Assembly (NCBI GenBank): GCA_023374025.1
Contig: SIJG01000020.1
Span: 1,725,020 to 1,789,019, forward strand
Direction: 5' to 3'
From: Heterodera schachtii
Lineage: Eukaryota; Nematoda; Chromadorea; Rhabditida; Heteroderidae
Length of the DNA: 64,000 nucleotides
Numbering within the stretch: position 1 is the stretch's first letter; every line of letters starts with the position of its first letter. The notes beneath the pieces were generated by a model. That model was not told the origin of the DNA, did no database searches, and worked only from the letters and a program-made list of their open reading frames with translations. The position numbers and the translations under genes are program-made. Positions 10,954 through 22,829 of this stretch are shown here, piece after piece.

Positions 10954-11781
10954 GTGCTAGGTCGATCCACAAAAAAACTCAGTGAATAATAATAATTTTG
11001 TATTATATTATGCGCTTCACAAATTCATGTGTCAAATCAATAACACTCAATATTAAATAATTTTCGCTGCCTGTAACTGCAAAATTAATATACATATGAA
11101 TTTTATTTAAAAAATATATATTTATAATATTATTCTAACCTAGAAAAATGAATAAAATTTTTATTTTTTTCTTATCTCTATTTGAGTATTCGGTTACTAC
11201 TAATTCTGGTTTTGAAGAATTTATAAAAAATCATGAAGCTATAGAACTCGTCAAAAGCTATCAAAATAAAGAAATTAAAACATTAAAAGCACTTCATGAA
11301 CAAATGCAACAAAAAGATATTAAGATAAGTTTTTGTACATTAAACCGTTACATGCATAAGCTAACTGTTGTTTCCGCGCATACAAAAAAAGATGACGCAT
11401 CAAAAAATGATGCTTCAAAGCTTGATGATTCAATTCCAAACACTTCAAATCCCGGTGCTTCAAAACTTGAAGTCAAAGTTGAAAAATGTTTTTCGAAAAC
11501 CTTAAAAGGCACTGTTTTTATAATTGGAAACGAATCAAATTGGAGGAAATACATTCGAAGTTTACCCTTTTTTTGCATTTTTTGCCCATAAATGACAAAA
11601 GATATTTATGCAAAAAATTAGAACAAAAATGACAAATTTTTATTTGTTCTTTTTAAATTTATCTTGAAATATAATGGTATAAAATAAATTTAATTATAAT
11701 TAATTCAGTGACACGATCTATATAATTAAAATTAATTATTTAATTATTCACTGAGTTTTTTTTGTGGATCGACTCAGCACG
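10954..11781. mobile_element. 828-bp TIR element carrying its own small ORF
   Basis: The left end GTGCTAGGTCGATCCAC and the right end, read on the other strand, CGTGCTGAGTCGATCCAC, continue as inverted repeats through AAAAACTCAGTGAATAAT for about 45 bp. The decamer GTTTCTACCG stands on both sides (10944-10953 and 11782-11791); because of shared bases the target duplication is 9 or 10 bp, as in Mutator-like elements. The interior is very AT-rich, unlike the flanks, and contains the ORF at 11148-11591. Confidence 0.75.
11148..11591 (+). CDS. 147-aa ORF inside TIR element, unknown
   Basis: A complete ATG-to-stop frame filling the middle of the 828-bp element. Residues about 20-70 are rich in charged amino acids and look helical, including FIKNHEAIELVKSYQ, LKALHEQMQQ and FCTLNRYMHKL. 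The last resembles the recognition-helix part of winged-helix or HTH domains found at the N-terminus of many transposases (a ctlxRylxkL pattern). Residues about 80-105 hold a repeated DASK motif. There is no DDE/DDD catalytic domain, so if this is transposase-derived only the DNA-binding part remains. Codons are extremely A/T-biased. It could instead be a spurious frame, but 147 codons without a stop in such AT-rich DNA is unusual. Confidence 0.5.
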   Translation: MNKIFIFFLSLFEYSVTTNSGFEEFIKNHEAIELVKSYQNKEIKTLKALHEQMQQKDIKISFCTLNRYMHKLTVVSAHTKKDDASKNDASKLDDSIPNTSNPGASKLEVKVEKCFSKTLKGTVFIIGNESNWRKYIRSLPFFCIFCP

Positions 11782-11791
11782 GTTTCTACCG

Positions 11792-13130
11792 CATCGTTGT
11801 TTCTCATCCACAACATATTTAAAAAAACTGAGAATTTATACTCTTAATTTCTTAAGTACAAATTTTCAAAATTTAAAAAAAAACAATAAATTTAAAAAAT
11901 TAAACATTTTTTGTGTTGGCTAAAATGGCGGACATTTTAGCGGCTTTTTCGCAAAAAATTGCCAACTGCATTTTTTGTGTCAAATTTTGAAAAAAATTGA
12001 AAATTGAAAATTTAACGAATTTTTTAAGAAAATTTATATAATTTGCAAAAAATATTCATTTTCCTTAAAGGTGTTAATTTTTCATTTTTGGGAAAGGGCA
12101 TTCATCATGCTGGTATTAACAATGCTAAAAAATCTGCAGATAATTCACTTATCTGCAGATAAATCCATATTAACAATGCTAGGGCTAGGTATCCGTATTA
12201 ACAATTCCGTTTTCTTTTGAAAATTATCCTTAGCCTTAGCGCTAGCGCGACTCGGTATTAACAATGCTAGAGATAGGGTAGCGGATAGGCAGCTGCGGAT
12301 AAAATCCCCTAGCCTCCTCCCGATGAGGATAGTTGGTAAAATACTTACACGTAAAAACAAAAGTAAATAATTTAATTTGATTAAATTTAATTGTTTTATG
12401 ACGAAAAATTAAAGAAAAAACATTTGGACAGGTTGTAAATTAAAAATAATTTTATTAAATTAAAAAATTAGAACACAAATGGATGGGTAAATTATTTATT
12501 ATTTTGGGTTAAATTTTGTGATGAGAAGTCAAAGAAAAATTAAATGCAGTCTCTATTAATAAAACGCAATAAAAATAATTTTATATATTATACACTTTCT
12601 ATGAAAATTAATAACGTTTGGGAATTTTTCAGGTAAAATTTTAAAAATTTTTAAGAAAAATAGAATTTTTCACAATTTGAATGAAATTTTTTGAAAATAT
12701 TTTGTTCGAAAAATATTTATAAATATTTTCGTAAACAAAAAAAATAATAATAAATTTTAGTGATTATTTTCAATTCATAAGGGTATTTCATGTCGCTTTT
12801 TTGGGGTGTGTTTTAATTTTTATCGCAAAACTTTTTTTTATGTTTATTTCAACCTTTACCTAAATACGGAATTAGGAATTTGCCTCCTTATTAATAATTA
12901 TTAACAAAAATAAGTTTTTTTTCATCATTTAATTATTACTGGTTAAGGAGAAAAGAAAAAGAGAAGGGGAAAACACCGGCAACGGCGGCAAAAAAAAGTC
13001 AAGGAATTCGGGAATTTTCAATCTCGAGTTGAAAAAGTCTCCAAAATTTTGATGTAGTTGAAAAAGAGTCGCCATTCTCTGGTCTTGAGAATTTTTCGGT
13101 TTCTCGAGCATCACTAGGGATAGGATAGTG
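11792..13130. other. AT-rich stretch, short palindromic repeats, no gene
   Basis: From 12110 to 12330 the phrase TATTAACAATGCT recurs four times (one altered), with a palindrome ATCTGCAGAT...ATCTGCAGAT at about 12133-12161 and GCTAGGGCTAGG/GCTAGAGATAGG segments. Near 13080-13115 is a decayed right end of the TAGTGCTGC MITE family. The rest is AT-rich with no coding signal that I trust. Confidence 0.5.
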
Positions 13131-15080
13131 AGATGGGTCGACCGATCGCCTCTGCCCCCCGGCATAAATTTTCTCGGCCAATTCAGTGCCGGTGGAGTCC
13201 GTCGACCAGGCCCTTTCTGTTCGCGCGTTGCTCCGTCTTCAGCTGCTTCTCTGCACCGCTTCATCACCAGCAGCTGCTGCGCGTCTCGGCTCGCCCACCA
13301 CGCATCGCCAGATCCGCTTTCAATTGAAGCGGCGCTTGTACAAATTTTGGGCGCCAATTTGGCCGACTTGGGCGAAAGTGTGTTGGTGGTGGTGGTGCCG
13401 CAATGGTCTCGGGATCAGCAGGACTGGTCCCAAATTCCTACTCTCGAAATTTTAGAGGGTCAGAATACAATTAAACTCTTGGTTTATTCTGGCCTTGGAT
13501 TTACAATTGTTTTGGTAGGCCTTTCCTTGCAATTGACATTTACTTCGTTTTTTCTTAAAATTTGCGGGTGATGAGGATCAGCTAAATCTCGCCATTAGCA
13601 GTTTGTGAATTGGTCAATCTATTGTCTAACCCGATCGATCACTGGTTGATCCGCCCAAATATCTCTCCCGACTGAATGATTAATCGATGGTTGATAATTG
13701 AGGACCGATCGATCGTTTTTCCGCCAATCAATAAATCCATCAGATCAATCGATACACGCTCCCTTACCCCCTCCCCCATTCGAACAGATTGATCGTTACG
13801 TGCAATAAACACTATTACTGCCGCTCTCGCCGTTTGGCAAGTTCAAAAGCGAATTACTCGCCGGGTCCGTGTCAACACCATCTGACACTTCCAAGTGCTT
13901 TACAGCTTCATTTTTCGGTTTTCAATTTCTCGATTTTAATCCAGCTACACCTGATGCGTCCCATTGACCCGTCATTACGCATTCGATACCATCCGCGCAG
14001 AGTGCACGGCAGGGATGGCATTCCGAGGCCCCAAAAATTTTCGGAAATCGGAATTCCGGGGGTCCAAGATTTTTCGGAAATCGGAATTCCGAGTCCCAAA
14101 AATTTTTCGGAAGTCGGAATTCCGACCCCAAAAACGTCGGAAGTCGGAAATTTTCAAAAAACATAAAATATAATAAAAATTTTTTAAATATTTTAATAGG
14201 CTAAATTTTAAATTCTTAACCAAGTAAAAGGCGATTCCAAAATTTTCGTTTTCTTCATTACTTAAAGGGAATTAAAATAGATGCATTATTATCCCTTAAA
14301 TCCTTAATATCTATCCATTTAAATACATATTTGCTTAAAAAAATTATTCAATGATTCTCATCAAAAATTTTGCCTTTTTTTTTGCGGCGCGTTTTTTCAA
14401 AATTTTTGAGAACATGGAGGGGGGGGGGGGGGGTCCGGCGGTGCCGATAGGCGCCGCCGGGGAAAATTTTATAATTTTTAATGCAAATTGTTAACAAATT
14501 TTGTCCAAAAAATGACCAAATTTAGCGATTTTGAGGCAAAAATTTCTCAAGAAAAATAAGATTTTTAGGGTCCGGCGGTGTCGATAGGCGCCGCCGGGAA
14601 ATTTTTGAAAATTTCAGTGCAATTTATTAACAAAAATTGTTAATTTTTTGAAAAAAATTCAAAAAAAATTTCCGAAAATTTCCGACTTTTTATCAAAAAT
14701 TTCGGAAGTCGGAATTCCACAGTCCGAAATTTTTTCGGAAATCGGAATTCCGACCCCAAAAATGTCGGAAATCGGAATTCCGTGCCATCCCTGGTGCACG
14801 GCGGCGGAAAACAAAAATGCCGACGACTACGGCGGCTGCGCCAGGGCAGATGCCGAACGGATTGGCACAGCAGGCCAGTTGATCTTTGCCAACAATTAAC
14901 GCTGATCATAGTGGCAAAAACAGTGACCGAAAAAGCGTCAATGATTGTTTCAATAAATTATCAATAATGTTGATCATTTGTTTATCCTTTTTCACATTTT
15001 TTTCTATCCCCGATTTTGTTCGTTTTCAAAAATACCCAAGTGCCATTATTCTGTGTTGCGAAATTGTGTCAAAGAAATAA
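13131..15080 (+). pseudogene. Duplicated block A: decayed exon fragments
   Basis: Islands of higher GC (13130-13440, 13795-14009 and 14802-14985) look like old exons. The island at 13940-14009 followed by 14802-14985 aligns with the reverse strand of 39140-39480, sharing GCATTCRATACCATCCGCGC and AACGCTGATCATAGTGGCAA, so it is one half of an inverted duplication. The piece at 13870-13935 (SALQLHFSVFNF) resembles the 14-3-3-like sequence at 47668-47795 but is too decayed to name. The frame at 14802-14899 ends GGCARADAERIGTAGQLIFA. I cannot assign the rest. Confidence 0.4.
14010..14793. mobile_element. 784-bp hAT-like element, CAGGGATGGC termini
   Basis: It begins CAGGGATGGCATTCC and ends CGTGCCATCCCTG. 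GTGCACGG flanks it on both sides (14002-14009 and 14794-14801), a perfect 8-bp target duplication. Arms are built of GGAATTCCG and TTTTTCGGAAATCGG repeats. The centre has a G run and two GC-rich hairpins (14435 and 14572) spaced 137 bp. Relatives: 3236-3640, 46203-46535 and the 60-bp 51143-51202. Confidence 0.85.
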
Positions 15081-15157
15081 ATGTTATTTAATCGCTCAGA
15101 AAACAATTAAAAACAAACAAATTTCGAATGTGTTGGAAAAAATGTGGAGAGTGAATT

Positions 15158-15447
15158 GCTGATTGATAGCAAATTGGTTGTCAATTAAATTTTTTGTGCT
15201 TTCAATTCCATTTCAATCATCATTATTTCGATAATTAAAATGATTAATTTCAGTAGTTACTGTAAGAGAGAAATGGTCCAATTGCACAATTTTCCAAAGA
15301 AAAAAAATAATGCGTGAAATAATTGTGCAATTTAGAAATTCTCCTGATAAATAACTGAAAAATAATTTTTTCATTACGAACTTAACAGATGATTGAAATG
15401 GAATTGAAAGGATAAAAATGAAATGACCAATTTGCTATCTAATCAGC
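15158..15447. repeat. Fold-back repeat, GCTGATTGATAGC arms
   Basis: The left arm (GCTGATTGATAGCAAATTGG, then CAATTCCATTTCAATCATC) is repeated in inverse at the right end (GATGATTGAAATGGAATTG, then ATTTGCTATCTAATCAGC). A second nearly complete copy, inverted as part of the larger duplication, lies at about 38530-38825. A single right end is seen near 5590-5630. Confidence 0.75.
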
Positions 15448-15743
15448 GATTCTCTCCCCCTGAATTGTGAATAAAATTTGGGTACAAATTTTTGGGCGCT
15501 AGGGATTTCAGCCACTAGAGCATTTAAAAGGAGCAGCTAAAACATTTAAAATCAGCCCCGATAAAACACTTAAAACCAGATAGAATTAAAATGTTTACCA
15601 AATCTTTAGGAAATGCATCAACTTTTCAATATTATTGTATATCATTTATTTTCAATAATCGTTTTTTTCCAAGGTTGCAATTTACTTTTGATTAATTTGT
15701 TATGCTTAATTAAACATTAAATTCTTTAAAATCATTTTTTTAG

Positions 15744-17520
15744 AAGAGCATGATTGGCCAACCGAGCTGGATTTGCGCTACTCAAAAAAAGGAGAACGAC
15801 GGATTCCATACCCCGGCAACCAAGGGAAAAATTTTTTCAAACAGCATGGGAATTTAAAAATGGCAATTTGAAAATGCTTCATTAAATTTATAGCCCTTTG
15901 CGGTGCGTGCTGGGCATTTTCAGTAGCAGCCGTTCACTCGGCAGCGGTATTTGACAGTCGAGTTGGCAAAACAACGAGGCTGGAGTCATTCTCGCCACAG
16001 TTCTTAATCGACTGCATCCCTTCGCCGCCTTTTAGGGGGTGCCAAGGTGTACCCGTGGAAAACGCTATGGCGTAGGATCATTCAAAAATATAAATTTTGT
16101 CATGATTTACATTCATTATTCTAATTAAAATAAAAATTTAGAATGGTTGCCAAAGACGGTCTACCACTCGATAGGTTTTACACCTATCGAAGTGGCGAGA
16201 CAGGAAAACCAGGTCACTGTGGATCAGGGCTGGGCGAAACTTCGGCTTCGGCTTCGAAAACTTCGAAAACTTCGGGTTTTTTGAGCTTCGAACTTCGTGC
16301 TTCGGCTTCGGCTATTTTACCCGAAGTTTCGGGAAAAATACACCCCTAAAGATTGAGTTTTCTAAGTGAAAAATGCACCCCTAATGATTGGCTTTTCTTT
16401 TGGTAAATTGATTTATTATTTATATTTTTATTAACTTTCCATGTTGTTCACATGTGTGGTCAAGGGGTAGTGTTCTTGGTTCTATTCATTACTTTTTCTT
16501 AGGATCAGATCCCCTCCAAGTATGTATATTTCTTCTAATTTTTCAAAATTATTGTTTTTTTCGACGGAAATTCAATACAATTTTAACAATTAAAATCGAA
16601 AAATGTTTTCATTTTTATACTCAATCTATTAATAAAGCGCACTAAATTCAAAATTTTCCCCGGCGGCGCCTATCGGCACCGCCGGCACCCAAAAGTTCCA
16701 TTTCATTTTAAAATTGAGTCAAAAACCGTGAATACTCAAAAAATTTAAAATATATTGATCAAAAAGTTCATTATATATTTTTTTTATCGGGTTGGTTGGT
16801 CTCTAGCAGTTCTGTCAATTGATTAAATTTGATATCTAACCAAAATTTTGTGATTGAAAATTTTTGGAATTAAAAAAAATTTTTGAAAAAAGCTTCGGCT
16901 TCGGCTTCGAAAACTTCGAAAACTTCGGGTTTTTTGGGCTTCGAACTTCGGACTTCGGCTTCGAATAAAAATTGGGCTTCGCCTTCGGCTTCGGCTTCGA
17001 GTGCTAAGCCGAGCTTCGCCCAGCCCTGCTGTGGATCATCAAGCCAAGTGGCTCTGACAAAAACAAAGCGGGATGACTACCTTTACAAGGCCGAAAAGTA
17101 TGGGGTTCTTCAAAACTACGAGCCAATAATGGATTATTTGACTTCTGAACGCCTTCCAATAGCTGCTCGTATGTCAAAGCATAATCAATTATAAAAATAA
17201 ATTAAAAGAAAATAAATTTTTTTCATAACTTAAATTTAGGCATTTACACACCAGACTCATTTCACGATTTTACTGGTGACGGCGTGTACAACCCAACAGA
17301 AGAGGAGTGTGCAGATGCGGAAAAAAGAAAAGATGATACAATGCATATAATCACGATTGTTGGGTATGGGACCGAAGGCAGCGAACCGTACTGGATAATC
17401 CAAAACACTCATGGCAAAAAATGGGGAGTGGACGGGGAAGGCAAATTCGCGAGAGGCAAAAATTCTTGCAAAATAGAGGAGTTCGCCTATTATATCAAAA
17501 CTGTTTTACACGTGACATAA
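15744..17520 (+). pseudogene. Papain-family cysteine protease, MITE-disrupted
   Basis: Exons: 15744-15826, 15894-16071, 16142-16224 plus 17037-17168 (split), and 17240-17520. The first encodes DWPTELDLRY and ends in NQG, as at the start of a mature papain-fold enzyme. The second has the active-site Cys in LCGACWAFSVAA, then SPQFLIDC. The last has the active-site His in TMHIITIVGYGTEG, the Asn in YWIIQNTHGKKWG, and a C-terminal FARGKNSCKIEEF. These are cathepsin (C1A) hallmarks. Phases match across 16072-16141 and 17169-17239. Damage: an 804-bp MITE with perfect target duplication in exon 3, and no GT donor anywhere in 15827-15893. The propeptide exons are not visible. Without the MITE the frame of exon 3 would be continuous, so the insertion may be recent. 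A second, older relic lies inverted at 37924-38175. Confidence 0.8.
16225..17028. mobile_element. 804-bp hAT-like element, CAGGGCTGGG termini
   Basis: It starts CAGGGCTGGGCGAA and ends TTCGCCCAGCCCTG. The 8-mer CTGTGGAT occurs immediately on both sides (16217-16224 and 17029-17036). The subterminal arms are tandem CTTCGG/CTTCGAAAA units. The interior contains AATACACCCCTAA-type sequence and one GC-rich hairpin (about 16660-16685, reverse). It sits in exon 3 of the cysteine protease gene. No transposase frame. Confidence 0.88.
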
Positions 17521-17639
17521 AATTGAAATTTGTCTTGTCTATAATGCCAAATAATCTGAAGTTTTTAAAATCTGTACTCATGAATTGAATTTTAATAAGT
17601 TTCCTTTTAAACAAACAAAAAAAGCGAAATATGTGGTGT

Positions 17640-18660
17640 ACTCATTGTGCGCAATAGGAAGGCAAAATATCCCGTTGTTATCAAAGGTAAATATGATCAA
17701 AATCATAAGAACAAACAATTCCGCTCAACTCAAAAATGCACGATAAAATTGTACATTTTACTGATGATTGCGTGTATAATATTTGGTATTTAATAGTTAA
17801 TACCGTAACCAATCCAATTTTTCTGCGTGTGTCAGTTACGGTAATTATTGTTTTCTTTTGCACTGTACAGAATAAAAGTCAAATTGTGTGGTATCGTCAT
17901 TGTGCGCAATGGCGAGGCAAAAACTGGCGGTGAAATCGTGCACAATGGCAACCAACCGCGGCACAAGGGCTTGGAAAATCTGATCAGCTAATAAGGGGCG
18001 ATAAAAAACAACGGTCTAATATTATAATTATGAGACCAAAAATCGGCCAGGATCCAAATTTTCCTAAAATTTAGAAAAATCAAAAATATTTTGTCATTTC
18101 AAAAAACGAATTGGCCAAAAATGAATTGGGTTTTTATACAATTTGGCGTACTGATATGACGGAAACCTTAAAATGGAAAATTTTACAAATAGACACATTT
18201 TGTGAAAAATTAAGCAATATTTTGACTCTTTTATCGTCGTTGCGGCTGCTGCCCATCCGACGGCAGTGCCAACGGCCGTCGGTGCGCCGCGGAGCGCGCC
18301 GTTTGATGCCGTCCCCGCCGGCGCCGATGCCACCTGATTTGCGGCACACACACTTTTGACGGACGAAATGTAAAAGGACAGCAAAATGTCGTGGGGCAGC
18401 GGAGGCATAAAGCTTTTGATGGGATGGTTAAATTACACAATTCGACCAGCACTATTTGACAAAGGATTGGCCCGGGCTAGATCAGAATATTTCAAAAATC
18501 TGAGCAAAAGCTTTAAAAAATCGCAAAGTGAAATTTTCTAGCGATTTTCAAGCTCTGATTTAGTGAAAGAAAATTTTGTTTTTGCGTTTTTAAATGGCCA
18601 ATTACTTGGCAAAATGTGTGCAGCGCACGGATAGTTCAATTGGCATCATGCAGCAACTGT
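17640..18660 (-). pseudogene. Rogdi-like gene remnant, copy 2 (inverted)
   Basis: Read on the minus strand, 18660-18600 matches the split exon of copy 1, 18445-18230 encodes SFMPPLPHDILLSFYISSV plus an Ala/Gly/Thr-rich linker, and 17995-17880 encodes LVPRLVAIVHDFTASF. Compared with copy 1 the last segment has lost about ten residues, and a third fragment of the same end is repeated near 17685-17640. Small length differences break the frame before the PPLPHD segment. It lies head-to-head with the cysteine protease remnant, only about 120 bp from its stop codon. Confidence 0.45.
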
Positions 18661-18732
18661 GGCTGAAAGTGACAAAAAAATAAAATAAGTTTTTTTTTCT
18701 AGCTATTTTTAAGACTTTATTGCATTTATTAC

Positions 18733-19270
18733 TAGAGACCGACTAAAAAGCACCAAAATTCGCGAAAAAAGCATGAAAAAAGGTATTTAAAATATGTTTA
18801 TTAAGAATTTTTAGGGAGCAAAACACGTAAAACTAACAAAAAACTTAATTTTGGTCAGTAAATTATTATTAAATATTTTATAGCATTTTAGAATAAGGAA
18901 AATTTAAACCTCTAATTTTATTAAGAAAAAAAATATTATTTAGGAGATGAATTTTTGAGAAAATTTTCATTTCTTAGGAGTGTGTTTTTGAAAAAAAATT
19001 ATAATCCTTGGGGGTGTATTTTCTGAAAAATTTTCAGGTCATTAGGGGTGTATTTTCCCGATTTATTGCATTTTTTATGGAATTTTTCGGAAAAAACGCT
19101 AAAAAAGGCACCAAAACGGCAAAATGCCAAAAAAGGCATTTAAGGCACGAAAATCCCGAAAAAGGCAAAAAAAGGCATAATAAAAGTCAACGTAGAAGCC
19201 TCAAACCAAGTGGAAAATGCGTTATTTATGCTTAATATATCGAAACAAGTGCGCAGAAAAAAAGGCATAT
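18733..19270. mobile_element. Truncated element with TAGAGACCG terminus
   Basis: The left end TAGAGACCGACTAAAAAGCAC and the interior (AAAAAGGCATTTAAGGCACGA, then GTCAACGTAGAAG) match the complete element at 52634-53232. The right end breaks off near 19270 after AAAGGCATATGCCTCAAAA, without the expected GG(T)CTCTA terminus. Confidence 0.65.
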
Positions 19271-19665
19271 GCCTCAAAAGTCGATGGACGACGATTTCTG
19301 TGGGGCTAATTCGGCAACAGTTGACTTTGTTCAGCGCGTTCAGTTGGCAACATAAAACGGCTGGAAAATTTTTCGATTTTTAGAGCGTAATTTGTCAGAC
19401 AAAAGAATTTTGACATTTTTTTTTTGAAAATTTGCTTTTCATTGAAAAATTAGAATAGAAAACAGTTATAGTGGTCTGCTCACAAAGGTTAGATGGAAAG
19501 ATCCTAAAATTTTTTTATCGGAAATATGATGATTTTATTACAGTTAGAAATTCAGGTAAAATTCTTTTTTAATTTAAATTTTTTTAATGATTTTTGCCAA
19601 AATTAAAAGCAATCTAAACAGCAACAACAACAAAAAACTGACAAAGTCAGTGCCCGACAGCCACG

Positions 19666-19779
19666 TTAAATGTCCGCTTTGATGGCGTTGAAAACGGAGA
19701 AAATGAATTCGTTCAAATCCGTCTCCGCCACCGCCGCCCCGTCTTTTTGCACGCATTCGTTGTATTTTTTGCGTGCCTT
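19666..19779 (-). CDS. Candidate terminal exon, unknown protein
   Basis: On the minus strand a frame of 37 codons plus stop reads KARKKYNECVQKDG, then DLNEFIFSVFNAIKADI. Codon use is balanced and unlike the surrounding AT-rich DNA, and a TTAAAAG possible 3' splice site precedes it. It looks like the last coding exon of a gene whose other exons I cannot find. No family recognised. Confidence 0.3.
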   Translation of the reverse strand, partial: KARKKYNECVQKDGAAVAETDLNEFIFSVFNAIKADI

Positions 19780-22064
19780 AACTTTTAAGAGTAGAAAGGA
19801 TTTTTCTAGGAGGTTCGAGCCCGCTCAATGACACCAATATTTTTTATTTATTTTTTCTAACAAATAAAATGACAATTTTCGAAAATCATTTTTGAAGATT
19901 TTTGCCAATCAAATTGCTCAACATCCTGGATTTGGATTATTAGAAGGTTCTTGATTAGGTATGATTTTTCTAAGCAAATTCTGGGCAAATTTGATGCATT
20001 ATAAAAAAATATGCGTTCGAATTTTATTTCTTTTGAATAACTTCTTAGCTAACCGTTTTTTGTTCTTAAAAATGAGAGGATGCATTTTAATATTTATTGG
20101 TTCATCTCTTGTTTTTAGAATGACCTGTGTACTTAATTTGCAAACTGCAGCACTGAATTTTTTTTTTTGTTATGCTTTTTCTCAAGAAAAATGTATAAAT
20201 TAAAAGGTTAGCATTTTTTAAGCAATTTTTCGCTAAAGGGCCTTTTTCGGACACTTGCGGCATGACTTTTCGACCCAACCAATTAGGGCATTTATCAAAA
20301 AAATTAATTAATGTATTTTTGCAAGTGAAAAAAAAATTGACTTAGCTCATATTTTAAAAATCTAAAAAATCAGAACAAAAAATCTCAAAATAAACCAATT
20401 AAAAATTTTAATATATTAGTTTTTCAATTTTCATTTCTTTATTATAAATTGGCCAATATTTTATGGATAAGAACAGGAGAGATCAACGTTGTACTTTGTT
20501 TATTAGGGAGGGATACAATTCGGATGCCCAAAGAATTTCGGAAGAAACCATCTTTATCAAGACCGGTTGCAAAAGCTTTCATCAAGGGAAAAGGGATATT
20601 AAACTCAGGAAAAAGCAAAAACGTTTTTTAGTGATTACAAATTAGCAAATCCATAAAATTGATTACAGTCCCCTTCCCGACAATTTTGCGCTCCCCGACC
20701 CTGATCTGCCTACCCTGGCGTTACGCCACTCGCCGCCGAGAATTTCTTTTCTTCCCCGAGGGACCGTGAATGCTAGCTATAGAACAAACAATATTTTCCT
20801 GTCTTTCTTTACGGATCTTTTTCTTTACGCAAACGAAATAATGCAAACATTGTGTAAGTCTTCACTTTTATCCTCAATTATTCTTGTACAATTTCCCAAA
20901 TGAACTTCAAAAAAATTTTTGTTTTCATTCATGAGTCATGACTTTAAAATTCTTATATTCATTTTTCACAATTAAAATTTATAAAATAAATTTACCCATT
21001 ATTTATTGGCCCAGATTTTCAATTTATAAACCGGGCTAACAATAAGACCCTAACTTCGATATTTGTCATTCCATTTAAACCATTTTTCGATGAATTGAGT
21101 TTGCAACAAAGTGGGTATGCTCCACTCACTAGGCTGTATTTTTATGTCAAAAAAAATCGCTAAAATATGTATGATTTATGACTGGGGTGGAATTGGGATT
21201 TTACATATTTCTTGACTTATACAATGTTTTTTCCCGTGGACGGACCCCGACAAATATACTACCAATCGATAGCTCTCGATGAGTACGGATTACTGTAAGT
21301 AAAAAACCTAAATACGGATTATGGATTTCCATACTGAATAAATCGAATTTTTTTTGTACAAAATTGAATTTTTTTAAAGAAGTGAAATTGGTGTAATATA
21401 AGAAATATTTAGGCCGAGAGTTCTGGCCACTTTATACTAGAGGCCGGGTGGGATAGGGATCTGCGGATTTTTTTTTTCGGAATCACGCGGGATTAAATAA
21501 TCGTTCTCGGGATCCATCCCGATCATTTTCCAAAATCTGTAAATTTAAAAAAAAACATTTCATTTGGTAATTTTCAAAAAGTTCCTTAAAAACTCTATAA
21601 AAATTTTTCCGCGTCCCCAAAATCCACTAAAATTTTTCAAAATTTTACACAAAAAAATTGCCATTTTTATATAAATTTTTTTGATTCTCCAGATACGTGT
21701 CTTAGCGTGGCATGTAAGTACAATGCCGATTCGTGCTAACGGCGGTTTGGCGGTTCCCCTTTTATTTACAAATTTTTATACTGGGCTGGGATCATCTAAA
21801 CCCTTTTTCCAAGATAGGAATGCCATTGTCAAGTACTTAATGAGGGCAATTTGTGAAATCCAAGTAAACACTTAAAGATTTTTTGAAAATGTATTCCAAA
21901 AAAACCAAGTTTTCTTCAAAAAGAGGACAAAATCATTTTTAATTTAAACGTTATTGTAAACAACCTTGTTATGTATGTCTTCTTTTTTATGGTACAACGC
22001 TTTCTAAGAATTTATTATTATTTCTCAATCAAGTTATTTAACTATAAAAAATTTAGCCCAAAAA

Positions 22065-22541
22065 CAGGGTGCCGATCTGTTCTTATTTTTAAGAAATGTT
22101 CTGATTTGGAGGGTCCAAATCTTATAAATTAAAAATGTTCTTTTTGTAAGAAAGGTTCTGATTTTGGGCTATTATTCATATTTCTTAAAATTATCCATCC
22201 ATAAATTTAGAAATTTATGGCATAAATGTTCTTATTTTACCTATAAATTTTAAAAATTTTCCCCGGCCGCGCCTATCGGCACCGCCGGACGCTAAAAATA
22301 CTTTATTTTCTTTAAAATTAGCTCAAAAATCACCAAAATTGCACTGAATTTTCTAATTTACTTCTCAAAATCGTAAAATATGATAATTGGAGGCGAAAAA
22401 TACAAAAGTTGATGCTATATTAATTTAATAAAGTGTTATACAAGCGATTTAAACAATTTTTGTAAAATGTTCTTATTTTGACCCAAAATCTTATTTTTTG
22501 GCTTGTGTTCTTATTTTGAAAAATTTCCGATCGGCACCCTG
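22065..22541. mobile_element. hAT-like element, CAGGGTGCCGATC termini
   Basis: It starts CAGGGTGCCGATCTG and ends GATCGGCACCCTG. Flanking 8-mers are CCCAAAAA and CTCTAAAA, only six of eight matching, so the target duplication is old or absent. The interior carries the GC-rich hairpin in reverse orientation (22263-22288) and phrases on GTTCTTATTTT. No ORF. Confidence 0.6.
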
Positions 22542-22829
22542 CTCTAAAACAGCATTTTCTCCTAACAATTTTTGTTTAAAGCGACTTAAAATATAAAAAC
22601 ACATATTTTTGCGTTTTGGCACATAAAAACATATGGCACATATTTCGGAGTTTGGCACATATTTTGCACATATTTTGGCATTTTTAAGAAAAAGCTTAAG
22701 AAAAATATAAAAAAAATGGAAAAATACATACATAAAAATCAATTTTTTGCAATATTTTCATAAAAATTTTTATTTATGAATTATAAACGCGCTGAAGACG
22801 GTAGGGATCAACTGCTCTTGCCAAGTGCG

